Assembly: GCA_947446865.1 (NCBI GenBank)
Contig: CANFHX010000004.1
Coordinates: 69,901 to 133,900, forward strand
DNA from: Flavobacteriaceae bacterium
Lineage (GTDB): Bacteria > Bacteroidota > Bacteroidia > Flavobacteriales > Flavobacteriaceae
DNA length: 64,000 bases
Direction of reading: 5' to 3'
Under the pieces are notes generated by a model. That model was not told the DNA's origin. It worked only from the letters and a program-made list of their open reading frames with translations, and made no database searches. This document shows, one piece after another, positions 17,625 to 25,832 of the stretch. The position numbers and the translations under genes are program-made. Every line of letters starts with the position of its first letter. Position 1 is the first letter of the stretch.

Positions 17625-18581
17625 CTATTTCTTTTTTAAAGTGTCGTTAACTGGAGTTGTATAGGGTTTATTTTTCTTTCCGAAAAGAGAAACATTTACA
17701 TAACGAGTAGGATTTAATCGTAAATCTTGCAATAACAATTCTAATTCTTTAGAAGTTTTATTGAAACTATCATACAACGATTCATCTTTCATCAATTTAC
17801 CCATTGTTCCTTTGCCTGATTGTATATCGGCCATTATATTATCTACATTATCCAAAGTTTTTTGAAGATTTTTTATCGTTCCTCCAATATTAGATTTAGC
17901 TAAAGAATCGGAAACCTTTGAAAAATTAGAAGTAACAATTTCTATATTATTCAAAGAACCATTAATTTTTGATTTATTATCAGCCAATAAAGAATTCAAT
18001 TGCGTAGAAGCTGATTTAAATTGTACTAAAGTTTCGTTTAAATTGGAAAGACTATTTTGAAGGTTTTCTTTTGCTTTAGCATCCAATACTTCATTCACGT
18101 TTTCCAACATGACATTAGCATTGTCTAATAGTTTGGATATTTTGTCTTTTAAAGGAACAATTTGTTTAGCAACTTCATCAGTTAATCCTAATTTACTAGA
18201 AGAAATTAAGGTATCTCCAGAAACCGCTATTGCACCATCTGTACTTGGCAGAATAGCAATTTGTTTTCCTCCAATAGGGCTTGGAGCATATATTTCGGCA
18301 ATGCTAGTTTTTTTTATAGGAAAATCCGATTTTATTTGCATTTCAACCGTAACTTTCCCAGTAGTATTGTCAATGGTAATTTTACTTACTTTTCCAACAA
18401 TCATTCCACTAATGGTAACAGGAGATGCAATAGCAAGTCCTTCTACATTGTCGTATTGCGCATAAAGATTTTTATAATTAGTTAATAAATCTTTACCTTT
18501 TAAATAGCTATATCCCCAAATAAATAGTGTAATGGATGCTAATACTAATATGGCTGTTTTAATTTCTTTGGATAATTTCAA
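17625..18581 (-). CDS. MlaD-family (MCE) lipid transport protein
   Basis: A 318-residue protein with one N-terminal membrane helix (about 8-26), an MCE domain (about 36-115, including VEGLAIASPVTISGMIVGKV), and a long helical C-terminus (about 150-300) rich in Asn/Leu/Ser. In MlaD proteins the MCE ring moves phospholipids between membranes in the periplasm. No MlaE permease or MlaF ATPase lies next to it; an unlinked ABC ATPase is at 35110-35808. It sits between the amidase and Fe-S genes with 34-bp and 1-bp gaps. Confidence 0.93.
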   Translation of the reverse strand: MKLSKEIKTAILVLASITLFIWGYSYLKGKDLLTNYKNLYAQYDNVEGLAIASPVTISGMIVGKVSKITIDNTTGKVTVEMQIKSDFPIKKTSIAEIYAPSPIGGKQIAILPSTDGAIAVSGDTLISSSKLGLTDEVAKQIVPLKDKISKLLDNANVMLENVNEVLDAKAKENLQNSLSNLNETLVQFKSASTQLNSLLADNKSKINGSLNNIEIVTSNFSKVSDSLAKSNIGGTIKNLQKTLDNVDNIMADIQSGKGTMGKLMKDESLYDSFNKTSKELELLLQDLRLNPTRYVNVSLFGKKNKPYTTPVNDTLKKK

Positions 18582-18615
18582 AATAGTGGTTTTTTAATGG
18601 TGCAAAAATAACGTA

Positions 18616-19776
18616 TTATTTGATAGCATCTTTCACATCGATGCTTTTCCCGTCTTTAAATGCAATAATAAAAGCAGAATCGTAGCCTTTGGCAGTTGCG
18701 TCTTTTAATAATTTTTTTGCTTCTTCATAATTAGATGTTTCTCCATACATATATTTATAGATAGAGGAATGACTAGAAGTAATATTTTTTAATCCTTTGA
18801 AGTTACTTGGAGTAAGTTCTAATTTAGTTGGACTTGCAGAAATTTGAATTTTAAATACAATACCTTTTTCAGATTTTTTATCTATTACTTTAGGATCTTT
18901 TTTCTTTATTATAGTATCTGTTTTTTTAACTTCTGGAGTTGCTTTAATTGGCTTTTCGTCAATTCTCTCAGAAGGTTTTTCTATTGGAGTATCATTAGAA
19001 TTACCATCAAAGAAATCTTTTTTATAACTTACAATAGCTTGTGCAATGGCTTCAGCAATTTCTTGTTGTCCTTCTTCCGAATCTAATTTAGCTCCTTCAA
19101 CAGGATTAGAAATAAATCCGTTTTCAATTAATACTCTTGGCATATAGGCTTTATGTAAAACCATATAAGGTGCTTGCTTAACACCTCCACCTCTACTCTT
19201 TTTACCCAAATCTTGCACAAATCGATCTTGAATTTTTCCCGCAAGAGCAATACTATTTTCAATAAATTCTTCTTGCATGATAGTCATACCCAACATGGTT
19301 TCTGGTTTGTTTGGATCAAAACCTTGGTATTTTTGCTTATAGTCTTTCTCTTGAGTAATTACAGAGTTTTCTCGTTTTGCTGCCTCTAGGTTGGAAGCAT
19401 TTTTAGACATACCCATTACATAGGTTTCCGTTCCATCGGCAACAGTATTTTTATTTGCATTGCAATGTATGGAAACAAAAATATTAGCATCTGCCCTGTT
19501 GGCAATATTAGCACGCTCTATCAAATCAATAAAAACATCGGTCTTTCTAGTATAAATAACGTCTATGCTAGAATTTTTCTCCAAAATCTTACCAACTTTC
19601 AATGTTATACCCAAATTAATATTTTTTTCAATATGTCCGCTATAAACAGCCCCGAAATCATGGGCTCCATGGCCAGCATCCAAAGTGACTTTGAATTTAG
19701 ATTGTGCAAAAAGCATGCTAGAGCATAAAACTACTAGCAGAGTAAGAAAAGGTTTTGGGGATTTTATGTTAATCAT
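18616..19776 (-). CDS. N-acetylmuramoyl-L-alanine amidase with SPOR-like tail
   Basis: A 386-residue exported enzyme that cleaves the amide between N-acetylmuramic acid and the peptide stem. A signal peptide ends near residue 24 (SSMLFAQ). The Amidase_3 zinc domain runs from about 29 to 250, with zinc ligands His36 (DAGHG), Glu50 and His104 (SIHCNA) and the catalytic Glu in IENGFISN. A charged linker rich in Lys/Pro/Asp (about 258-302) leads to a C-terminal domain (about 305-386) with VFKIQISASP and KKLLKDATAKGYDSAFI, resembling SPOR peptidoglycan-binding repeats. It heads the long minus-strand run and is divergent from lptD. Confidence 0.95.
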   Translation of the reverse strand: MINIKSPKPFLTLLVVLCSSMLFAQSKFKVTLDAGHGAHDFGAVYSGHIEKNINLGITLKVGKILEKNSSIDVIYTRKTDVFIDLIERANIANRADANIFVSIHCNANKNTVADGTETYVMGMSKNASNLEAAKRENSVITQEKDYKQKYQGFDPNKPETMLGMTIMQEEFIENSIALAGKIQDRFVQDLGKKSRGGGVKQAPYMVLHKAYMPRVLIENGFISNPVEGAKLDSEEGQQEIAEAIAQAIVSYKKDFFDGNSNDTPIEKPSERIDEKPIKATPEVKKTDTIIKKKDPKVIDKKSEKGIVFKIQISASPTKLELTPSNFKGLKNITSSHSSIYKYMYGETSNYEEAKKLLKDATAKGYDSAFIIAFKDGKSIDVKDAIK

Positions 19777-19831
19777 TGTTATAAAAGTTAATTTTAATTA
19801 AAACTGCAAGGTTATAAAATTATTATTTCTC

Positions 19832-19862
19832 TATTTTTGACCAAAATTTATATGTAAGTTTG
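19832..19862 (+). promoter_or_regulatory. Two candidate -7 boxes at the lptD start
   Basis: TATTTTTG (19832-19839) and TAAGTTTG (19855-19862) both match TAnnTTTG. The second overlaps the annotated TTG start at 19860, so if it is used the true start would be the next in-frame TTG at 19911. Confidence 0.5.
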
Positions 19863-22613
19863 GCTTGTCAAAAATCTAGCCATATTTTTACAAAAATAGC
19901 ATTTAAACCTTTGCGTACAAACTTATTTTATATCGTTTTATTAGCATATTTCCTAACAATAGGAAGTTCTTCTCTATTTGGTCAAGAAACCACAAAAAAA
20001 ACAACATCATTTCCGACTAAAAACCAAACGATTACCCCTAAAAAAGACTCTGAAATAGTACCTGCAAAAGATAAACCTATAATGAAGAAAGTAGATACTA
20101 TTAAGGTAGATACTATCAAAAAATTTAAGTCCGTATTGGAGGGTAAAGTAAAGTATCATGCCAAGAAATATGCTAAGTTTGATCAAAAGAAAAAACTCAT
20201 TACTCTATACGATGAAGCGGAATTAAATTATTTAGACTACCATTTGAAGGCTGGAATTATTATTTTTGACTATGCAAAGAATGAAGTTTATGCTGGTAGG
20301 CTAAAAGATTCTTTAGGAAATTACATACAATTACCTAATTTTAAGCAAGGTTCTAACATTATAGAACCGGATTCTATTCGATTTAATTTTAAAACTAAAA
20401 AGGCTTTAATTTGGAATTCTAGAACTACACAACAAGATTTAAATATAAAAGCCAAAATTTCAAAGAAAGAAAACGACTCCATTTATTTTATGAAAGGAGC
20501 CCATTTAACTACTTCTAAAGATATTGATGACCCAGAATATTATTTTTTGGTAAACAAAATGAAATTTGTTCCAGGCAAAAAAGTAGTAATAGGCACTACT
20601 AATTTATGGATTGAAAACGTTCCTACCCCACTAGCATTGCCTTTTGCATTTTTTCCAATAACTGAGAAAAATCATTCCGGAATTATTCCTCCAAGTTTCG
20701 GGCAAAATAATGCTCGAGGTTATGCATTACAAAATGGGGGATATTACTTTGCTTTTAGTGACAAAGTAGACCTTGCCGTATTAGGAGATTATTATACCAA
20801 TGGAAGTTATGCCACCCGATTTGAATCTAGCTATGCAAATAAATACAAGTATAACGGAAGAGTAAATATTCGTTTTGAAAATCTAATTACTAGTGAACGT
20901 GGATACCCGGATTATGCGAAAAGTAAAATTTACAATATTCAATGGTCCCATACAAAAGATGCAAAATCGAACCCAAATTCTAGATTTTCTGCTTCTGTAA
21001 ATTTAGGAAGTAGTCAGTATTTTCAACAATCTGTTAATCTTGCTAACCTTGGATCTACTTTAAATAATACCTTAAGTTCTTCTATATCGTATTCAAAAAC
21101 TATTAACACGATACCGCAAGTTAACTTTGCTTTATCGGCAACACATTCGCAAAATACCCAAACAAAGGCAATCAATATGACTTTGCCAACCTTACAAGCT
21201 AGTATGGATAGAATTTACCCATTTGTAGGAAAAGATGGAATAAAAAAAGGATTTATTAAAAACATCAATTTACAATATAATTTAAGAGGTGAAAATCAAA
21301 TACTTACAACAGATGAATTTTTCTTTAAAAAAGAAATGTTTTCTGCTGCAAAAGTAGGTTTTCAACATAGTATCCCGTTAAGTACTAATTTTAAAGTTTT
21401 TAAATATTTTAGTGCTTCTACTTCCATAAATTATAATGAAGTTTGGACCTTAAATACGATCCATAAAGATTTTGTAACTACCTCGTTACCTCCCTCACTT
21501 CCCACAGGTTCGGTTGTAACTACTAATTTAAATGGTTTTGATTCCTTTAGAACTTATTCGTTTTCCAATAGTCTTACTACAACAATCTACGGAACTTTCA
21601 ATTTTGGAAAAAATAACAAAATTCAATCTATACGCCATGTAATGCATCCCTCTATTTCACATACCTATACTCCTAGTTTTGAAAAATACTACGACACTTA
21701 TGCTATGGATGCTAGCGGAAAAACTGCTCAATATACTCGATTTGATACTGGAATTTATGGTGCCCCAGGTAAAAAATATTCTAATAATATGGGATTTAAT
21801 TTGAGTAATACATTTGAAGCAAAAGTTAGAGACCGAGATACTACAAAAACAGAGCCTAAAAAAATAATGTTGTTGAACAATTTAAACCTATCCACAAGTT
21901 ATGATGTCTCAGCCGATTCTTTGCGTTGGGCACCTATGCGATTAAGTGGAGGAACTACTTTGTTTAAACAAAAAATGAATATTAATTTTGCTACAACATT
22001 AGATCCTTATGCTTTAGGAAAGGACAACAAAACCCGTATCAATACATTTAACATTGATGATGGTGGAAGTTTGTTTAGAATGACCAGTGCTAATATGACA
22101 ATTAACTATTCGGTTTCTAGTTCTAAAGAAGACAAGACCAAGAAGAATGTTCAAGGCTCTAAAAATGGTGGTAGGGAAGATGATTTATTCGGTTCTAATA
22201 CTGAATTAAACGACAATAGAGATAGTCAATTTGCTAAAAAAGACGAAGACAAAGATGGTTTTACAGGATTTTATAATGCTAAAATACCTTGGGACATGAC
22301 TTTTGCTTATTCGGTTACTTATTCAAATTCCCTAAACGAAAGAAAAATTTCTAGCAATTCGGTAATGATTTCTGCAAATACCGATTTAACGCCAAAGTGG
22401 AAAGTTGGAGTTTCCACCGGATATGACTTTGTACGAAAAGGGGTAACATTTACACAAATTCGTTTGAATCGTGATTTATTAAGTTGGAATATGAGCTTTA
22501 ACTGGTCTCCTTTTGGACAATCCTATTGGGGATTCTTTATCGGAATTAAAGCAAGTGTTCTTAAAGATATTAAATGGGACAAAAGAACCCAAGCCGATCG
22601 AATATTAAAATAA
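19860..22613 (+). CDS. lptD: Outer-membrane LPS assembly protein LptD-like
   Basis: A 917-residue protein predicted to be the outer-membrane beta-barrel that inserts lipopolysaccharide. After a hydrophobic leader (about 20-40, ending LFGQE) comes a low-complexity Lys/Thr segment, an OstA-like periplasmic region (about 95-250, with AELNYLDYHLKAGIIIFDYAKNEVYAG) and a long Tyr/Asn/Ser-rich barrel to the end. No in-frame ATG occurs between an upstream stop at 19815 and the leader, so it starts with TTG, either at 19860 or at 19911; the latter gives a more typical signal peptide. ridA follows after 5 bp. Confidence 0.9.
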   Translation: MACQKSSHIFTKIAFKPLRTNLFYIVLLAYFLTIGSSSLFGQETTKKTTSFPTKNQTITPKKDSEIVPAKDKPIMKKVDTIKVDTIKKFKSVLEGKVKYHAKKYAKFDQKKKLITLYDEAELNYLDYHLKAGIIIFDYAKNEVYAGRLKDSLGNYIQLPNFKQGSNIIEPDSIRFNFKTKKALIWNSRTTQQDLNIKAKISKKENDSIYFMKGAHLTTSKDIDDPEYYFLVNKMKFVPGKKVVIGTTNLWIENVPTPLALPFAFFPITEKNHSGIIPPSFGQNNARGYALQNGGYYFAFSDKVDLAVLGDYYTNGSYATRFESSYANKYKYNGRVNIRFENLITSERGYPDYAKSKIYNIQWSHTKDAKSNPNSRFSASVNLGSSQYFQQSVNLANLGSTLNNTLSSSISYSKTINTIPQVNFALSATHSQNTQTKAINMTLPTLQASMDRIYPFVGKDGIKKGFIKNINLQYNLRGENQILTTDEFFFKKEMFSAAKVGFQHSIPLSTNFKVFKYFSASTSINYNEVWTLNTIHKDFVTTSLPPSLPTGSVVTTNLNGFDSFRTYSFSNSLTTTIYGTFNFGKNNKIQSIRHVMHPSISHTYTPSFEKYYDTYAMDASGKTAQYTRFDTGIYGAPGKKYSNNMGFNLSNTFEAKVRDRDTTKTEPKKIMLLNNLNLSTSYDVSADSLRWAPMRLSGGTTLFKQKMNINFATTLDPYALGKDNKTRINTFNIDDGGSLFRMTSANMTINYSVSSSKEDKTKKNVQGSKNGGREDDLFGSNTELNDNRDSQFAKKDEDKDGFTGFYNAKIPWDMTFAYSVTYSNSLNERKISSNSVMISANTDLTPKWKVGVSTGYDFVRKGVTFTQIRLNRDLLSWNMSFNWSPFGQSYWGFFIGIKASVLKDIKWDKRTQADRILK

Positions 22614-22618
22614 AATTT

Positions 22619-22999
22619 ATGAAAAAAATCATTATTACTGACAAAGCACCTGCTCCAATTGGTCCCTACAACCAAGCAGTATTAGTTGGAAACACCTTAT
22701 ATACTTCCGGACAAATAGCACTAAACCCTCAAACTATGGAATTGGTACTCGAAACAATCGAGGCTGAAACCACACAAGTAATGGAAAATATGAAAGCCGT
22801 TCTAGAAGCAGCCGGTATGACTTTTGAAAATGTGGTAAAATCAACTATTTTCATCATGGATATGAATAATTTTGCGCTAATCAATTCGGTTTACGGAAGT
22901 TATTTCGATGAAAAAACAGCTCCTGCAAGAGAAACTGTCCAAGTTGCTGGTTTACCAAAAGGAGTAAATGTAGAAATTTCAATGATTGCTATTAATTAG
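22619..22999 (+). CDS. ridA: RidA family reactive-intermediate deaminase
   Basis: A 126-residue cytosolic trimeric deaminase that hydrolyses 2-aminoacrylate and related enamines. Visible features: APAPIGPYNQAV near 10-21, LYTSGQIALNP near 28-38, and the C-terminal PARETVQVAGLPKGVNVEISMIA with the catalytic Arg near 105. The open frame extends upstream into lptD, but the ATG at 22619, 5 bp after the lptD stop, gives the standard family length. Confidence 0.96.
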   Translation: MKKIIITDKAPAPIGPYNQAVLVGNTLYTSGQIALNPQTMELVLETIEAETTQVMENMKAVLEAAGMTFENVVKSTIFIMDMNNFALINSVYGSYFDEKTAPARETVQVAGLPKGVNVEISMIAIN

Positions 23000-23043
23000 T
23001 TATCAACTAATTAGAACAAGGAATATTAAAGAAAACATAACAA

Positions 23044-24090
23044 TCACTCCATTATTAACCTAGTCAAAATTGGATAATGATCGGAATTTTTAAACAACGG
23101 AAAGTTTTCAAAGCTTTTTACTTTCATTTTTTTATCTACAAAAATATAGTCTATTCGTGCTGGATAATATTTAAAATTATAGGTTTCCCCAAAGCCATTT
23201 CCAGCCTCTTCAAAGCAATCGCTTAGGTTTCCTTTAATACTTCGGTACACGTACGAGAAGGCGCTGTTATTCATGTCACCACAGATTATCATTGGGTAAT
23301 GACACTCCTTTTTATGGTTCCGTAAAATTTCGGCTTGCAATTGCTGTTTTTTAAATGCTTGGCTAATTCGTCGCACCATTAGTTGCGATTTTTGCTGGCT
23401 TATAGAATCTACATTGTCTTGTATTTCATTAACATCCGGAGAAATTTTTATCGACTGTAAGTGCATATTATATACCCGAATAGTATCTTTCCCTTTTCGG
23501 ATATCGGCATAAACAATTAAATTATCCGATTCTGGAAACTCAATATTCCCTTGATCTACAATAGGATATTTAGAAAATATTGCTTGCCCGGTTTTAATAT
23601 TTTTGCCTTGCATAAAAATAAATCGGTGTTTGTACACACGCAAATCTACTTTGGCCGTTTTGGAATATTCTTGAATACAAAGAATGTCTGGATTTTGGTC
23701 GTTGATAAACTGTCGGATGGTATCGCCAACATGTTCCTTTGGAAGCCAATTGAAAAGATTGAACAACCGAACGTTGTAACTCATCACAATAAAATCTTTG
23801 TCTTCTTCTGGCTGCGGATTGGAAGCGAATTTGTAAAACTTATTTACAAAGGTAATTCCGATGATTAATACGATTCCGGAAAGAATCATTTGTCGTTTTA
23901 ATTGGAACATCCAATAAATAAAAAACAACCCATTCACTATTAAAAACAAAGGAAGAATCAAAGTTAGAACCGATAAAAACGGGAAAAATGTTGGCGCAAG
24001 AAATGGCAAAACATAGGCAAGGAACGTCAATACAGTTAGTACTATATTAAAGAAGAACATTACTTTATTAAACCACGATAGTTTTTTCAT
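23044..24090 (-). CDS. Membrane-anchored endonuclease/exonuclease/phosphatase family protein
   Basis: A 348-residue protein. Two or three N-terminal helices (about 8-30, 34-60 and 68-84) anchor it in the inner membrane. The EEP metal-dependent hydrolase domain (about 100-348) has MSYNVRLFN, DILCIQEYSK (metal Glu), YNMHLQS, CGDMNN and SDHYPI (catalytic His) blocks. The order is that of the DNase I/sphingomyelinase superfamily. The substrate could be a phosphodiester in lipid or nucleic acid and is not predictable. It is the last gene of a minus-strand cluster with mutL and two rhomboids. Confidence 0.92.
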   Translation of the reverse strand: MKKLSWFNKVMFFFNIVLTVLTFLAYVLPFLAPTFFPFLSVLTLILPLFLIVNGLFFIYWMFQLKRQMILSGIVLIIGITFVNKFYKFASNPQPEEDKDFIVMSYNVRLFNLFNWLPKEHVGDTIRQFINDQNPDILCIQEYSKTAKVDLRVYKHRFIFMQGKNIKTGQAIFSKYPIVDQGNIEFPESDNLIVYADIRKGKDTIRVYNMHLQSIKISPDVNEIQDNVDSISQQKSQLMVRRISQAFKKQQLQAEILRNHKKECHYPMIICGDMNNSAFSYVYRSIKGNLSDCFEEAGNGFGETYNFKYYPARIDYIFVDKKMKVKSFENFPLFKNSDHYPILTRLIME

Positions 24091-24095
24091 ATTTT

Positions 24096-24193
24096 TTTAA
24101 AGACGTCAAGTTCTATTTGCCGCGAAGACGCTAAGGCGCAAAGTTTTTTTGACTCAACTTGAAACCTTAAACTTTAAACTTTTAAACCTCCCT
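24096..24193 (-). repeat. Heptad spacer array, GTTTAAR then CTTTGCG-type units
   Basis: On the minus strand, in register from the base after the TAG stop at 24194-24196: AGGGAGG, TTTAAAA, GTTTAAA, GTTTAAG, GTTTCAA, GTTGAGT, CAAAAAA, then ACTTTGC, GCCTTAG, CGTCTTC, GCGGCAA. The first block has a GTTTAAR core. The second is a Thr-codon-free, GC-richer block of the form CTTTGCG CCTTAGC GTCTTCG. Both are 7-nt periodic. Confidence 0.75.
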
Positions 24194-25057
24194 CTATTTC
24201 CCCGCTTTAAAAAGAAATTCTTTTTCTTCAGCTGTTAATGCATCGTAACCCGATTGACTAATTTTATCAAGAATTTCGTCTATTTGTTGTTGCGATTTAT
24301 CTTTTACTACAATCTTGCTAGTGCTTTTAGTAAAAGGCTTTTTCGGATTAACATGTACTTTTTTGAACGGCGTTTTCTTGCTAGGTTGAAACAAATTAAC
24401 AAAAAAATCAATTACGGTGGATACAATGTTACTTAAATCGGTTCCATTTTGAAGTAATTTTATATAAATCACACCAAAAACGGCACCCGCTAAATGGGTA
24501 ATATGACCTCCGGTATTATCGGATAAAAATTGCATTGCATCCAACAAAAGTATGACTGCCGTTAAATGCCATAATTTCACATTTCCAACCAATAACAATC
24601 TAACTTCCATTAAGGGTTGGTAAGTAGTTGTAGCAACCAAAATTGCCATTACTGCTGCCGAAGCACCAACCAAAGTAGAATTTAAATTTAAAAAATAATA
24701 TCCCAACACAAATGCCAATCCTGCGAAAATAGCACTCAACAAGTACAATCCTAAAAATTGTTTCTGGGTAAAAAAGGTTAAAAACAATCGACTTGAAAAA
24801 TTTAAAACCATCATATTAAAAAACAAATGCCAAAATCCGCTATGAAGAAAAGCATAAGTTAATAAAGTATATGGAAAATAAAGTACATCATTAGGATTGG
24901 AGGATAAGCAAATCCAATTAGGGAATTGGAATACACCTTCTCTATACTGGTAGAAAAAAATCAACGAAAGTAAGAATGCTGCTACATTCCAATAGATAAC
25001 TCTATTGGCTACGCCACCTATTTTATACTGTAATTTTATATCGTCTATAATATTCAT
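24194..25057 (-). CDS. Rhomboid family intramembrane serine protease
   Basis: A 287-residue integral membrane protease with six helices in the first 200 residues. The HLFFNMMVLNFSSRL block near 77-91 is the rhomboid HxxxN helix, catalytic Ser133 lies in GASA and catalytic His188 in HITHLAG. A C-terminal cytoplasmic tail of about 85 residues is Lys-rich and ends in a helical segment (DEILDKISQSGYDALTAEEKEF) seen in Bacteroidetes rhomboids. It is the second of two adjacent rhomboid genes, 13 bp after the first. Substrates unknown. Confidence 0.94.
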   Translation of the reverse strand: MNIIDDIKLQYKIGGVANRVIYWNVAAFLLSLIFFYQYREGVFQFPNWICLSSNPNDVLYFPYTLLTYAFLHSGFWHLFFNMMVLNFSSRLFLTFFTQKQFLGLYLLSAIFAGLAFVLGYYFLNLNSTLVGASAAVMAILVATTTYQPLMEVRLLLVGNVKLWHLTAVILLLDAMQFLSDNTGGHITHLAGAVFGVIYIKLLQNGTDLSNIVSTVIDFFVNLFQPSKKTPFKKVHVNPKKPFTKSTSKIVVKDKSQQQIDEILDKISQSGYDALTAEEKEFLFKAGK

Positions 25058-25070
25058 ATCTTCTTAACGA

Positions 25071-25832
25071 TTAATTCCAACGTTTATGATCAAATTGCTT
25101 TTTCTTCCAATACCACATCATAATAAAACCAGTAATGGCACCACCAATATGGGCAAAGTGGGCAATACCGGTACTTCCTGCACCAAAAATAGATTGTCCT
25201 TTAAATCCTAAAAATAAATCAACTGCTAATAATCCTGGCACAAAATATTTGGCTTTTATTGGAATCGGAATAAACATAATTCCCAATTCTGCAGTAGGAA
25301 ACATAAAAGCAAAGGCAACTAACAATCCGTATATAGCACCCGAAGCACCTAAGGTTTGTGAATTATACGCAACATACATGTCTTCTAAAGTAGATTGAGG
25401 AACGGAATTCAATAAACCTGAATTATATTTACCCTCAGTCAATAATGTCATAATATCTTGATGCGAAACATTGGCTTCTTGCAATAATGACAGCGCATGT
25501 TGGTATTGGTAATAATGTATTCCTTCATTTAATAGTATTGCCCCTAATCCACAGGAAATATAGAAAAACAAGAACTTAGTACCTCCCCAAAAATGTTCTA
25601 AAGCACTTCCAAAAGAATATAAAGCAAACATATTAAATAAAATATGTGTGAAATTTGGCATGGGAGCATGCATAAACATACTCGTTAAAGGTTGCCATAT
25701 TTTAAAATTAGGATTCTGTATATAAAATTCAGAAAACAATGGATAGGCATTAGTTCCTGGTATCTGCGAACCAATAAAAAAGATACAATTTAAAATCAAT
25801 AGTTGTTTTACAACTGGTGTTATTTTCATCAT
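25071..25832 (-). CDS. Rhomboid family intramembrane serine protease
   Basis: A 253-residue rhomboid with the HILFNMFALYSFG block near 63-75, catalytic Ser164 in GASG and catalytic His228 in AHFAHIGG. An insertion of about 45 residues (about 108-155) between membrane helices distinguishes it from the neighbour. Its ATG overlaps the mutL stop by 4 bp, so it is translated in coupling with mutL. The functional link, if any, between mismatch repair and the proteases is unclear; co-transcription is the simplest reading. Confidence 0.94.
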   Translation of the reverse strand: MMKITPVVKQLLILNCIFFIGSQIPGTNAYPLFSEFYIQNPNFKIWQPLTSMFMHAPMPNFTHILFNMFALYSFGSALEHFWGGTKFLFFYISCGLGAILLNEGIHYYQYQHALSLLQEANVSHQDIMTLLTEGKYNSGLLNSVPQSTLEDMYVAYNSQTLGASGAIYGLLVAFAFMFPTAELGIMFIPIPIKAKYFVPGLLAVDLFLGFKGQSIFGAGSTGIAHFAHIGGAITGFIMMWYWKKKQFDHKRWN

